Below are positions 23,912 to 32,419 of a DNA stretch of 64,000 bases, piece after piece. This DNA comes from Clostridiales bacterium (GTDB lineage: Bacteria > Bacillota > Clostridia > Lachnospirales > Lachnospiraceae). Within the stretch, counting starts at the first letter, position 1, and the number at the start of each line of letters is the position of its first letter. Location: NCBI GenBank assembly GCA_018369015.1, contig JAGZDD010000001.1:33692-97691 (forward strand). The letters are read 5' to 3'. The notes beneath the pieces were generated by a model. The model was not told the DNA's origin. It made no database searches and saw only the letters and a list, made by a program, of their open reading frames with translations. The position numbers were made by a program, and so were the translations under genes.

Positions 23912-26660
23912 AGCGGTAGGATTGTGTCCATTCCGGCTGGTCAACGGCTGTATCGTAGCTGTAGGTGCCATCGTCAGTCACGGAAATACCCATCATTTGG
24001 CGCCATGTATCATCAGTCATACGTTCGGAAATTGGCTGCTCAAACTGATAGAAGGAGTAAACAGCGCCGACACAAATATGAAGCTCGCCGTCGATAGGTA
24101 CAACGACATAAATCGTTGAAGGATTTCCGGTGCCAACCTCAAGGCAGGTGCCGTTGGGATCTGTTGCAATATCGGTGACAATTGCGGCCGGGAAGTCGCC
24201 GGAGGTGATATTTTCGCCTTCATCCTTAAACGCTTCCAGCCAGAAATGCTCAAGGTTTCCACCATAATTACGGATCAGGTCGTATTCCTCGTCGGTCAGC
24301 AATGTATTTGATAATTCCTTTTCAGACATTGTCAGGAATTGGCTGGCCATTTCACCGAGGCGGCTGAGGTTTGTTTCGTCCTCGGTGCTTAAAAGACCGT
24401 AAGCCTTTAATCCCTCCGCTGTTTTTTGGGCAAGGTCGGCAAATCTTTTCCATACCTGAACCTCCGGTTCAACATATCCCCGGTCATCCCACTGGGGAAG
24501 CTCGCCGCCGCCCATTTCGGCCATAACCTGTTTTGCATAAAGAACCGTGTCGTGCTTTAATTCCGTGTAGCTTCCGGCAAAGGTTTCCAGATTCTTTTTG
24601 GACCATTCTGTGCTGCGCATAAAGCTCGGATAGCCTTCGCCCTTTTCTTCCAGAAGTGGCGTCAGCGTGTACAGCCAGCTTGAGTACAGGCTTGAATCCC
24701 AAAGCGTATCCGGTGCGCTGCTTAAGCCGCTGCGCAGCTTTTCCATATTTTCAGAATAATTTTGATAATTTGTTTCTTCCTGGCTTTCAAGAATCGAATA
24801 GGCTGTATCTGAGCCAAGGGCGGCGGCTACGTCCAAAGTATCCGGAAGCATACGTTTATTTCCGCTGCTGTCGGGCTGCACATTTTCATAAATGAGCTGC
24901 TGGAAAATCGCAGCGTCGATTGTGAAGCGCTGGCCCATAAAACGGAAGCCCTTATTTTCTTCAGTAGAAGACGTTGTAGGGTCATTGTCATCCATTGTCG
25001 GAATTGAGTTGATGGCCGGTGGGTTCATGGCTGCGGTTAATGACCGGAATTTGTTCCAGGCCTCCGTATTCCCTATAAGGACGGAAATGTCTGAAACAGA
25101 GCCATAGGCCGCTTCAATAGCAGGGAGATATTCATAGTAGCTTAAATCATCGCTTGCCCCGGCAAAGAAGGAAGTTACCGTGTAAATCGATTCCCAGCTG
25201 CTTAAAGTATCGCCATTCATGGCAAGGGTCATAAGTACGGCGCACCGTTCTAATTCTTCGCTGGACTGGACAAAACCGATCTGCCCGTACCACATCATTG
25301 CCCGGAAATAACTTTCCAACTGCTCATCTCCGGAGTAGTAGCCTCTTGGAGTAAACTGGGAATAGTCAATCATTGTTCCTGTAAGTACAGATTCAGTAAT
25401 GCCAGAAGCGCTCATAATATTGGAAAGCTCTGACGAAACAATATCCGCCACTTCACCGGGAGGTGTGATACTGGAATCCTGAAGGCTGGCGCCAATGGCA
25501 AAAAAGGCCATATTTTTTAGCGCGGCGCTTTCCCATTCAGAACCTTGTAAAGCACGATATTGCTGTCCGCTTTGATCGAGCATTGCCATACTCAGATTTG
25601 AAAGTTCACTGGCAATATAATTTTTTTCAGTATTTTTCATTAAATAACTGAAATATAAATGATAGGTGTGCATCATGGAATCCACGGTGACAAAATTAGG
25701 GGTCAGGCTGTACCTGTTTTGCTCATATGTTTCAAAAAACTCTTTATTGTAACCGGAAGTTACATAAAATAAATTTTCTGAAAGCAGCCGGGCCTGTTCG
25801 CTTCCGGGTTCAAGATAAAATTGATCCCGGTTGTATACATTGCTCAGATCGGATTCAACGGTATAATCTCCGACAGATGGAGTAACAGAAGCGCTCTCAT
25901 TGCCTTCGGTATTTCCGGTGTCTGAGGTTCCAGTGGCGTCTGCGCTGCCGTCAGTGCCTCCGAAAAACGGACGGGTCAGAGGTGTGACGGCTGTATTGCC
26001 GGAGCCATCGCCGGACGAACTGTTGCCCGATGAATTGCTGCTGTCAGAGCCGTCGCCTGCAGGGGTATTCCCGCCATTTGTACCGGAACCATCGGCCTGT
26101 ACATCAGAACTGCCGCCCAAAGCTGCGATTTGCTGAGAAATTTCTTCTTTTTCCGTATCATCCATGTCTGCTTTGTCCATGGCTTTTTGAAGAATATTAG
26201 CTGCGCTTGTTTTATCGCCCATTTTTTCATAAACATCAGCGAGTTTGACATAGGCTTCTTTGTTCTTTGGCGCAGCGTCAATAGCATTTAAAAATGCCTC
26301 CTCGGCCTGTCCGTAATCAAGTTCGTTTAAAAATGCCTGCCCTTCTTCCATAAATTTGGCATACTTTTCAGAATTATTGCTGCCGCCAAGACCGACGACA
26401 ATGATGACTACAGCAATAGCGATTGCAGCGACCAAACATCCGGCGGCTATTCCTATAGCCATAATTCCTTTCTTTTTCTTTTCTGGTTCCCGGTTAGAAG
26501 AGCCGTTCGGGGCTTGCTGCTCTACCGGATAACCGCAGGCTGGACAAAATTTTTCATCGTCATTTAATTTGTTTCCACAGTTAACGCAAAAAATGGTTTC
26601 CCTCTCCCTTCGTATTTGCTTGATGCCCCGTATATCGTAACGATTGTAACAGTTCAGCAT
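23895..26660 (-). CDS. Zinc-ribbon, TPR and DUF3160 membrane protein
   Basis: Large cell-surface protein. Order: zinc ribbon CVNCG...CPACG at the N terminus, one membrane segment (GIAAGCLVAAIAIAVVIIVV), two to three TPR-like helices (AEEAFLNAIDAAPKNKEAY), a Ser/Gly/Asp-rich linker, and a long C-terminal DUF3160 domain (YNRDQFYLEPGSEQARLL, FVTVDSMMHTYHLYFSYL). Function of DUF3160 is unknown. Start is doubtful: the ATG at 26660 lies in a repeat-derived sequence and has no binding site, whereas the ribbon would normally begin MFCVNCG; the codon at that place is ATT (26592-26594) and GGGAGAGGG lies five bases in front of it. A non-canonical ATT start is therefore likely. The gene interrupts the glycoside genes and shows no link to them. 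Confidence 0.8.
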   Translation of the reverse strand: MLNCYNRYDIRGIKQIRRERETIFCVNCGNKLNDDEKFCPACGYPVEQQAPNGSSNREPEKKKKGIMAIGIAAGCLVAAIAIAVVIIVVGLGGSNNSEKYAKFMEEGQAFLNELDYGQAEEAFLNAIDAAPKNKEAYVKLADVYEKMGDKTSAANILQKAMDKADMDDTEKEEISQQIAALGGSSDVQADGSGTNGGNTPAGDGSDSSNSSGNSSSGDGSGNTAVTPLTRPFFGGTDGSADATGTSDTGNTEGNESASVTPSVGDYTVESDLSNVYNRDQFYLEPGSEQARLLSENLFYVTSGYNKEFFETYEQNRYSLTPNFVTVDSMMHTYHLYFSYLMKNTEKNYIASELSNLSMAMLDQSGQQYRALQGSEWESAALKNMAFFAIGASLQDSSITPPGEVADIVSSELSNIMSASGITESVLTGTMIDYSQFTPRGYYSGDEQLESYFRAMMWYGQIGFVQSSEELERCAVLMTLAMNGDTLSSWESIYTVTSFFAGASDDLSYYEYLPAIEAAYGSVSDISVLIGNTEAWNKFRSLTAAMNPPAINSIPTMDDNDPTTSSTEENKGFRFMGQRFTIDAAIFQQLIYENVQPDSSGNKRMLPDTLDVAAALGSDTAYSILESQEETNYQNYSENMEKLRSGLSSAPDTLWDSSLYSSWLYTLTPLLEEKGEGYPSFMRSTEWSKKNLETFAGSYTELKHDTVLYAKQVMAEMGGGELPQWDDRGYVEPEVQVWKRFADLAQKTAEGLKAYGLLSTEDETNLSRLGEMASQFLTMSEKELSNTLLTDEEYDLIRNYGGNLEHFWLEAFKDEGENITSGDFPAAIVTDIATDPNGTCLEVGTGNPSTIYVVVPIDGELHICVGAVYSFYQFEQPISERMTDDTWRQMMGISVTDDGTYSYDTAVDQPEWTQSYRYEYRY

Positions 26661-26674
26661 GGCTGAATCGTTAC
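26646..26674. repeat. Short palindrome of the GTAAC..TTCAGC repeat family
   Basis: GTAACAGTTCAGC (26646-26658) and GCTGAATCGTTAC (26662-26674) face each other around a three-base loop, with two mismatches. The arms match the terminal repeats of the larger elements at 61367 and 61672, so this looks like an internally deleted copy. A further worn copy is at 26759-26811. Confidence 0.6.
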
Positions 26675-26758
26675 TGCATATCTGATCGGGGTATTTAATT
26701 TATTTTATCAAAAAGCAATTTCTATGTCAAAAAAATCCTAAAGGGCTGCCGTCCATAT

Positions 26759-26811
26759 GTAACAGTTCAGCTGGTGCCATTCGCCAAGCTGTGGATCGTA
26801 ACGAAATGTTA
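26759..26811. repeat. Degenerate copy of the GTAAC..TTCAGC repeat family
   Basis: Begins GTAACAGTTCAGC like the left end of the family and ends in ATCGTAACGAAATGTTAC. The interior is not similar to the full elements. It lies in the gap 26661-26912, which otherwise shows no gene. Confidence 0.4.
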
Positions 26812-26912
26812 CTTATAACCTCCAGGATTTGACTCTTGTACCAATCACCTGGACAGGCATAGGCAAGGCGGTGACAGTGCTGTTGCCGCAAGTTTTGTAG
26901 TAATATTCTCCA

Positions 26913-27240
26913 TTATATGAAAGGCAGTAATGAGGACGCCGTTCCCAATTGTCCGTCTTTGTCTGAAATGATCCAGTGCAGAGGAGCTATGGATTTTGTA
27001 ATAGAATCTGAGACGCCAATCATCGTTATGGCTTTTAGAAGCGCGGCTGACTGTGGAACGCAGGCGCACTGCCCGAGTAAAAAATTAACAAGCTTGAGTG
27101 CGGCGATTGGAAATTTTCCTTCGCTTTTTTCGGGTATGGGGTCATAAACTGCATATCCGGGAAAATACAGCGCAGCGGCGCAAAAACCTCTGTCATTAAC
27201 GCCGCCGGCCAAAATAACAATCCCCATGGGGAGCTTGAAA
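26913..27240 (-). pseudogene. Remnant of a choloylglycine hydrolase / linear-amide hydrolase gene
   Basis: In one minus-strand frame the translation shows a run typical of the central part of bile-salt-hydrolase/penicillin-V-acylase proteins: GGVNDRGFCAAALYFPGYA, where intact enzymes have a DGMNEKGLA..GLNFPGYA block, then LLGQCACV and IAPLHWIISDKDG, matching the LLGQC and SPLHWIIADKSG blocks. The N-terminal part with the catalytic Cys2 and the C-terminal third are missing, and there is no binding site or start in a sensible place. About 105 residues of a 330-residue protein remain. The fragment abuts the stop of the isomerase gene at 27265. It is a decayed gene; identification rests on remembered family motifs. 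Confidence 0.65.
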
Positions 27241-27264
27241 ATAAAGCGCGGTATATAAAGTGAT

Positions 27265-28191
27265 TCAGCAATAGATTTTATAAAGCTCCTGTTTGACATA
27301 GTAGCTGGATAATGCCATAGAAGCAAGCAGATCCGGTGTGCCGTCATCCTCAATAGATACCCAGCCTTTAAAACCGTATTTTTTCACAAGCTGCCACAGG
27401 CCTTTGAGATCAAGGACGCCTTCGCCCGGCTCCCAGAACCAGCGCCAGCCATCATCGCGGATTTCAACATCTTTATCGTAGCGGATTTCATCAGGAACCG
27501 CAATGGATGCTGTATCTTTTAGATGAAAAGTGCAGATCCGGTCGTGGTAGGTTTCGTAAAATTTCAGCAGATCATCCCCCATAATAGCAATCTGAGCTGT
27601 GTCCAGACAGTAAAATACATAGTTTGGATCCGTAAGTTCAAGAAAATGATGATGATTTTCTTTATTTACCGCACAGAAAAATTCATTATGGATTCCAACC
27701 TTAATGCCCTTGGAAACGGCATAGCGCCCAATATCTGTAAGGACTTTTGCCGCGTTCTTTAACGCCTGTTCATCAAGCGGCCCCACGCCATAGTAGTTAT
27801 TGGCAGGGCAAGTGTTTAAGTGCTGGCCGCCAAAGGCCGCGCACAAATCAACGGCGGCTTTTCCTGCCTCAAGCACTTCGTCGTATTTATCGGCCATGAA
27901 GGAATTGTCCGCGCCGTGGAACATTCCGCTGACAGTGATTCCATGGTCCGCAGCAAAATCTGTAAAATCCTTTGGAGTACCAAAAAGCTTTAAAATGTCC
28001 GCCACATCCCAGGGGGCGATTTCGATTCCGTCATAGCCGGCCGCCTTGTGATAGCGAAGTATCCGGTCCCAGTCGGAATAATAGGCAATGTTACTTTTAT
28101 CTTCGTAATAAAAATCCCTGAAATTATCGATTTGTTTATAGGGAATAGTTTTCCAGTGATTCATATGGGAAAGCTTTATGTTTTCGCACAT
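27265..28191 (-). CDS. Sugar phosphate isomerase/epimerase family TIM-barrel protein
   Basis: AP_endonuc_2-type barrel of 308 residues, cytoplasmic. Visible family blocks: YDGIEIAPWD near the N terminus, GIHNEFFC (Glu ligand), YCLDTAQIAI (Asp), CTFHLKDT (His), and WVSIEDDGTP (Glu) near the C terminus, giving the E-D-H-E metal set. ATG 28191 has AAAGGAGG in front; the longer frame to 28314 overlaps the upstream gene. It follows the gene at 28217 by 25 bases as a two-gene operon. It is not similar to the C1-C3 group in the final SEYEG block (has SIEDDG), so it is probably a true isomerase/epimerase or 3-keto-sugar enzyme rather than a deglycosidase. No DUF6379 partner is adjacent. Confidence 0.82.
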   Translation of the reverse strand: MCENIKLSHMNHWKTIPYKQIDNFRDFYYEDKSNIAYYSDWDRILRYHKAAGYDGIEIAPWDVADILKLFGTPKDFTDFAADHGITVSGMFHGADNSFMADKYDEVLEAGKAAVDLCAAFGGQHLNTCPANNYYGVGPLDEQALKNAAKVLTDIGRYAVSKGIKVGIHNEFFCAVNKENHHHFLELTDPNYVFYCLDTAQIAIMGDDLLKFYETYHDRICTFHLKDTASIAVPDEIRYDKDVEIRDDGWRWFWEPGEGVLDLKGLWQLVKKYGFKGWVSIEDDGTPDLLASMALSSYYVKQELYKIYC

Positions 28192-28216
28192 AGTTGACCT
28201 CCTTTTGGCTAAAGCC

Positions 28217-29191
28217 TTATTTTGTATGCAGTGTGTGACCGATATAGTATCTGGCCCGTAAAAGGGAGCGGGGAAAATCCCGTGTCTGTTTCGCATTGAC
28301 GATGACAGGCCCATGAAAGCCGGATTTTAAAAGCTGTTGATAAATTTCAGGAAATGCAACATTTCCCTGACCAAGATCTTTAAAAATCTGAGTAGCCTGG
28401 ACGCATGGAAATTCTGGTGAAGGGCTGGCATAAACATTGTCATTATCAATAAATGCTGTATCGGAAAAATGGACGGTTCCAATGAGAGATCGATTATTTT
28501 TAATAAATTCAGAGGGATTTTCACCGGCAATTTGCAGCTGGGCGGTATCGGCATCTATGAGAACCGGGATGCCATTTAAATCCGACTGTATTTGTCTGAC
28601 ATAATCTATGATTTTACTGCCGCGCAGCAGCCCCCAATATTCATTTTTAAGACATAAAGTGACATCGTTTTTTGCTGCGTCAGATGCAAGGCGGGCAATG
28701 ACCTGTTTATTTTTCTCAAGGAAGCGGTCAGCCCATGATTCGCTTTCACCGGACATGTTTTCCAGAGCCTTGATTGCTGCAATGGGCGGCGTTGCTGTTA
28801 AAATGAAAAATTTTGTTCCTGCCTGCCTGCAAAAATCAATGGCTTCGGCGGCAAAATGTTCCATGGCGCCAAAGTACATATCGGCATTTCCGGAGCAGAA
28901 CATGGATGGATCCAGGTGAACGCTGGAAATCCCCTGTATACCTATATCTTTCAGCATATTCATATAATTTTTTACAGTTTTGAATTTTGTTGTAATAGAA
29001 CGCAGCGTTCGTGGAATACCGGAACGTCCGCCAAAATCCCATTTAGGTTCATAAGGAATTTCAATATCTGTAAAGCCAGCCCCACAGATCAGTGTGTAGG
29101 CCTCGTCCCAATAGAATTTACATTCCCGCTGATTCCGGTTGGGGGCCTGGTTGTGCAGATCAATCATTTCCGTACTCAGGCAAAAGTTCAT
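28217..29191 (-). CDS. Sugar phosphate isomerase/epimerase family TIM-barrel protein
   Basis: First gene of the minus-strand pair (324 residues). Barrel blocks: GFTDIEIPYEP, CLKNEYWGLL (Glu), PVLIDADTAQLQIAG (Asp), GTVHFSDT (His) and GPVIVNAKQTRD where the final ligand would be expected; here Asn replaces the usual Glu in that block, so the metal site may be altered. ATG 29191 follows GAGGAGG. A good promoter lies 67 bases upstream (29258-29286). Divergent from the Gfo/Idh gene at 29576, with which it may form one catabolic set for a keto-sugar. Confidence 0.78.
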   Translation of the reverse strand: MNFCLSTEMIDLHNQAPNRNQRECKFYWDEAYTLICGAGFTDIEIPYEPKWDFGGRSGIPRTLRSITTKFKTVKNYMNMLKDIGIQGISSVHLDPSMFCSGNADMYFGAMEHFAAEAIDFCRQAGTKFFILTATPPIAAIKALENMSGESESWADRFLEKNKQVIARLASDAAKNDVTLCLKNEYWGLLRGSKIIDYVRQIQSDLNGIPVLIDADTAQLQIAGENPSEFIKNNRSLIGTVHFSDTAFIDNDNVYASPSPEFPCVQATQIFKDLGQGNVAFPEIYQQLLKSGFHGPVIVNAKQTRDFPRSLLRARYYIGHTLHTK

Positions 29192-29257
29192 AAGAAAACC
29201 TCCTCGTATAAATGATAGTACCCTTAACTTAGAAGGGGGTTAGTACAGTATGTTTTA

Positions 29258-29286
29258 AGAATAAGCGTTCAAACAGACAATGTCAA
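29258..29286 (-). promoter_or_regulatory. Promoter of the minus-strand isomerase pair
   Basis: Read on the minus strand: TTGACA (29286-29281), 17 bases, TATTCT (29263-29258). Near-consensus sigma-A promoter, leader about 60 bases. Confidence 0.7.
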
Positions 29287-29327
29287 CACTTTTTGATAAA
29301 TATTTTATAAAAGTTATATTAAAAAGA

Positions 29328-29356
29328 TTGACATTGGAAAAAATATTGTGTATTTT
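29328..29356 (+). promoter_or_regulatory. Plus-strand promoter upstream of the Gfo/Idh gene
   Basis: TTGACA (29328-29333), 17 bases, TATTTT (29351-29356). The start point would lie about 210 bases before the gene at 29576, and the leader would run through the repeat element at 29361-29523. Confidence 0.55.
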
Positions 29357-29360
29357 GTTA

Positions 29361-29523
29361 GTAACCGTTCAGCCAGCCGGGAATGATGGGCTAAAAATCG
29401 TGTAAACACGATTTTTAGCCTATTGCTCCCGGCTGAGGGAGAGCTAGATTATGAGCAAAGGCAGCCGCGAAGCGGCGGAAAGCACGTTAGCTGCGCAAAT
29501 CCGATATGCATGACTGGATAGCT
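29361..29523. repeat. Divergent MITE-like element with internal 15-bp perfect hairpin
   Basis: Begins GTAACCGTTCAGCC and ends near CATGACTGGATAGC, a worn version of the ends of the elements at 61367 and 61672; the block TTAGCTGCGCAAATCCGATATG near the end matches their TTAGCTGCGTGAATCCGAGATG. Inside, GGCTAAAAATCGTGT (29389-29403) pairs perfectly with ACACGATTTTTAGCC (29406-29420), nested in AGCCGGGA/TCCCGGCT. No T run follows, so it is not an obvious terminator. Confidence 0.65.
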
Positions 29524-29575
29524 GCTATTTGCCCGCTGTATGGCGAAAGCTTTATTACGTAAAGGAGTTAGAATT

Positions 29576-30757
29576 ATGGAAAAAAAGAATTATGTTGGTA
29601 TTGGAATTATTGGGTGCGGAACGATCAGCGATGTATATTTGACAAATATCACAAAGCATTACAACAATGTGAAAATTATTGCGTGTGCGGATATGTTTTT
29701 AGAAAAGGCAAAGGCTGCAAAGGAGAAGTACGGATTGCCAAAGGCATGTACCGTTGAGGAGCTTTTGGCAGACCCTGAAGTAGAGCTTGTTGTTAATCTT
29801 ACAATTCCAGCGGCCCATTATGAAATTAACATGAAAGCATTGAACAGCGGAAAGCATGTGTACTGTGAAAAGCCGTTAGCGTTAAGTACAAAAGAGGCCA
29901 AAGCAACCGTGCTGCTGGCGAAAGAAAAAGGGCTTCTGGCATGCAGCGCACCAGATACATTCCTGGGGGCCGGTATACAGACCTGCCGCAAGCTGTTAGA
30001 TGAAGGACGGGTCGGGAAGCCTATTGGATTTACTGCGAATATGGTTGCCCCGGGGCATGAATTGTGGCACCCGGCGCCGGAGTTTTATTATAAAAAGGGC
30101 GGCGGGCCAATGATGGATATGGGGCCATATTATATTACGGCTCTTGTGTCTCTTTTGGGGCCGGTAAAGCGCGTATCTTGTATGGCTAAAATTTCCAGAG
30201 CAAAGCGAGAGATTCACGGTACAATGATGGACGTTGAGGTTCCCACACATTATGCGGGAATCATGGAGTTTTCCAGCGGTGTTATTGGAAATATAAATAT
30301 GAGCTTTGACGTATGGGATTCCCAGCTTCCCGGCATTGAAATATATGGTACAAAAGGAATGATTACGGTTCCTGACCCGAACCTTTTTGGCGGCTCTGTG
30401 AAGGTTTTTGATGGAATGAAGCTGGCAGAGCTTGTAAAAGAAACCCAAGGCCCATCTTTTGCCAGGCTGGTAAAGATGATAACAAGTACCCCGCAGTGTC
30501 GGGGGGATGTTCCCCTGGCTTTTCCGGCAGATGAGGACCCAAGGTGCAACATGCGCGGGCTTGGCGTGTCGGACATGGCCCAGTCTTTGCTTACAGGACG
30601 TAAAAGCCGCCTAAGCGGGGAGCTTTCCAGTCATGTTGCCGAGGTGCTTACAGCATTTGATAAAGCCGCCCAGGAAGGCAGGACCTTAACAATGGAAACC
30701 TCCTGCGAGCGCCCGGCGCCTATGGCCGGGGGCCTTGAACTTTGGCAGGTGGACTGA
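29576..30757 (+). CDS. Gfo/Idh/MocA family oxidoreductase
   Basis: NAD(P)-dependent sugar oxidoreductase, 393 residues. Rossmann motif GIIGCGTISD, catalytic CEKP block (VYCEKPLAL), and MMDMGPYYITAL in place of the usual D..xGxHxxD block; the His of that block is replaced by Tyr, as in the paralogue at 54966. Both share the rare opening GCG(T/S)ISD(V/I)Y and the ending TMETSCERP/TMTTSCERP, so they form a subgroup distinct from A1/A3. ATG 29576 follows AAAGGAG; the longer frame from 29540 lacks a site. Likely role: redox step on a sugar or cyclitol together with the two divergent isomerases. Confidence 0.85.
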   Translation: MEKKNYVGIGIIGCGTISDVYLTNITKHYNNVKIIACADMFLEKAKAAKEKYGLPKACTVEELLADPEVELVVNLTIPAAHYEINMKALNSGKHVYCEKPLALSTKEAKATVLLAKEKGLLACSAPDTFLGAGIQTCRKLLDEGRVGKPIGFTANMVAPGHELWHPAPEFYYKKGGGPMMDMGPYYITALVSLLGPVKRVSCMAKISRAKREIHGTMMDVEVPTHYAGIMEFSSGVIGNINMSFDVWDSQLPGIEIYGTKGMITVPDPNLFGGSVKVFDGMKLAELVKETQGPSFARLVKMITSTPQCRGDVPLAFPADEDPRCNMRGLGVSDMAQSLLTGRKSRLSGELSSHVAEVLTAFDKAAQEGRTLTMETSCERPAPMAGGLELWQVD

Positions 30758-30809
30758 AAGCAGGCAGCTGTGACTATAAGCGTCTGAAAAGAGCTCTCCT
30801 ATAAACGTC

Positions 30810-30838
30810 TTGAGAAATCCCGGAGAATCATTTATACT
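30810..30838 (+). promoter_or_regulatory. Promoter of the ROK regulator
   Basis: TTGAGA (30810-30815), 17 bases, TATACT (30833-30838), 36 bases before the start codon. Good sigma-A type match. Confidence 0.65.
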
Positions 30839-30874
30839 AAACTTATAAAAAAGTATTTAAAGGAGAGTCCGGCC

Positions 30875-31990
30875 ATGGTTACTGGGATCAGCAATATTGA
30901 GGTGCGTCAGGCGAACCGGCAGAACATTCTTCAAATTATAAGAGAAAATGGGATGCTGACGAAAAAAGATATATCGAACCGCTTAAATTTAAGTCTTGCC
31001 ACAGTGACAACTCTGCTTCGGGAATTAATTGATGAAGGGGTCGTGGAGCCTGGGGAGGCTTCGGATTCTACGGGAGGACGAAAGCCGATATTGTACCGGG
31101 CTGTGGCCAATGCAAGAGTGGCGCTTGGGGTATCCTTAAGCCGCCGTCATATCCGCATGGTGCTTGCAACGTGGAACCAGGAGATATTAAAGACAGGCAG
31201 TGAGCAGGTACTTTATGAAAATACAGACGCCTATTGGGAAAAGCTTAAGAATATCATCCATAATTTCCTGGAAGTTGATTATGTAGAAGGCGGCTGTTTT
31301 AAAGGGATTGGTATTTGTATACAGGCGATTATCATTCCCGGAACAAATATGGAAGGGATCATCCCAGTGGAAATATTTGAAGGGATTGATTTTGAGAAAA
31401 TTAAGGCATTATTTCCTTGCCCGGTATTTTTCTATGAAAATATGAAATCGGCGGCATTTTCCCAAATCGGCGCTCCGGGAAAGCGCAGGCAGACTGTATA
31501 TCTTATGCTTGACCGTCTTGTGGGCGGCGCTGTTGTGGCGGGCGGAACCTTCTGGGGCTTGTCAGACCGGGCGGGAGAGTTCGGACACATGGTTGTAGGC
31601 GATGGAGAGGATATTTGCTGCTGCGGCAGGCGCGGCTGTCTTCAGACCTGTTGTGGGAGCGATGTCATTCGCAGTAAAAGCGGCAAGGAGCTTGCTGAAT
31701 TTTTTGAGGCTTTGGAAAAGGATGACCTGGCATGTATGGAGATTTGGGAGAATTACATGAAGTATCTTGCCAGAGCCATTCATAATCTCAGGATTATCTT
31801 TGATGTTGACATTACTATCGGCGGCGAGATGGTTCCATATATACGCCGGTACGAAAAAACATTGCTGGCAATGCTGGCTCAGACGGATCTTTATATGGAG
31901 CCTGTGAATTATCTGCATTTTAGCGATGGCGGCGAAATGGATAGCGCCGTGGGGGCCGCCTATATTACTCTGGAAAAGATTGCACAATAA
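30875..31990 (+). CDS. ROK family transcription regulator (XylR/NagC type)
   Basis: Cytoplasmic repressor, 371 residues. Winged helix-turn-helix at residues 10-75 (LTKKDISNRLNLSLATVTTLL, then STGGRKP). The ROK domain follows; the zinc motif is visible as ICCCGRRGCLQTCCG, preceded by GEFGHMVVG. In NagC/XylR proteins this region binds the sugar effector. ATG 30875 has AAGGAGAG upstream. It is transcribed from its own promoter and followed by 430 gene-free bases and operon 3; it may control operon 3 or the Gfo/Idh gene before it. Confidence 0.88.
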   Translation: MVTGISNIEVRQANRQNILQIIRENGMLTKKDISNRLNLSLATVTTLLRELIDEGVVEPGEASDSTGGRKPILYRAVANARVALGVSLSRRHIRMVLATWNQEILKTGSEQVLYENTDAYWEKLKNIIHNFLEVDYVEGGCFKGIGICIQAIIIPGTNMEGIIPVEIFEGIDFEKIKALFPCPVFFYENMKSAAFSQIGAPGKRRQTVYLMLDRLVGGAVVAGGTFWGLSDRAGEFGHMVVGDGEDICCCGRRGCLQTCCGSDVIRSKSGKELAEFFEALEKDDLACMEIWENYMKYLARAIHNLRIIFDVDITIGGEMVPYIRRYEKTLLAMLAQTDLYMEPVNYLHFSDGGEMDSAVGAAYITLEKIAQ

Positions 31991-32160
31991 TGGGAATTAC
32001 ATTTTCTCGTCTGAATAAAGGCGTTTAGTAGAATGTGACAATGGCACTGCCTGGGGGGAGATTTGACGGCAGGAAGTCATTTGAAGCCCTGAGTTTGGTT
32101 AATGGATATCGACCGTTTATTTACTAATAAGTAAGTTGATAAGTAAGATAGTAAGCTCTT

Positions 32161-32181
32161 GTGCCGCGCACCGCGCGGCAC
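32161..32181. repeat. GC-rich hairpin in the gap before operon 3
   Basis: GTGCCGCGC pairs perfectly with GCGCGGCAC around ACC. No T run. Upstream of it, ATAAGTAAG is repeated (about 32127-32150) with a third ATAGTAAG. Apart from this hairpin and the next one the interval 31991-32419 shows no gene. Confidence 0.5.
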
Positions 32182-32231
32182 AGCTATGCGTTCATACAGA
32201 TGGAGCCGGACCCAAAGAGATATACGTATAT

Positions 32232-32285
32232 AAGAAGGGTATGGCAAGAATCATCATATGATTCTTGCCATACCCTTCTTTTTTT
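32232..32285 (+). terminator. Very strong terminator hairpin before operon 3
   Basis: A perfect 23-bp inverted repeat (32232-32254 with 32258-32280, loop CAT) is followed directly by T residues to 32285. It blocks read-through from the ROK side, so operon 3 needs its own promoter in 32286-32419; there TATAAT at 32365-32370 is a possible -10 but no -35 is recognisable. Confidence 0.85.
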
Positions 32286-32419
32286 CACAATAAATACGCA
32301 AAACTTGGCAGAAAATGCCGAAGGTTCGACCGAAAATCCAAAGGAAGCGGGCAGACGGAAAATTTATAATGTAGGAGAAATGAGGAACTGATAAAACGAA
32401 CGTATATAAAGGAGGAGCC

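Noticed and set aside
26820..26912. Possible DNA-methyltransferase tail (a CGNS-like motif on the minus strand)
   Set aside because: Only about 30 residues, no start, and the similarity is to a very short motif. Not enough to call.
27265..28191. A fourth C-glycoside deglycosidase subunit
   Set aside because: TIM barrel of the same superfamily, but it lacks the SEYEG ending and has no DUF6379 partner.
29361..29523. Insertion sequence
   Set aside because: Too short to encode a transposase and no transposase frame is found anywhere in the window; better described as a MITE-like repeat.
31991..32419. T-box or riboswitch in the gap before operon 3
   Set aside because: Hairpins are simple perfect stems; no T-box sequence, specifier loop or known aptamer core was recognised.
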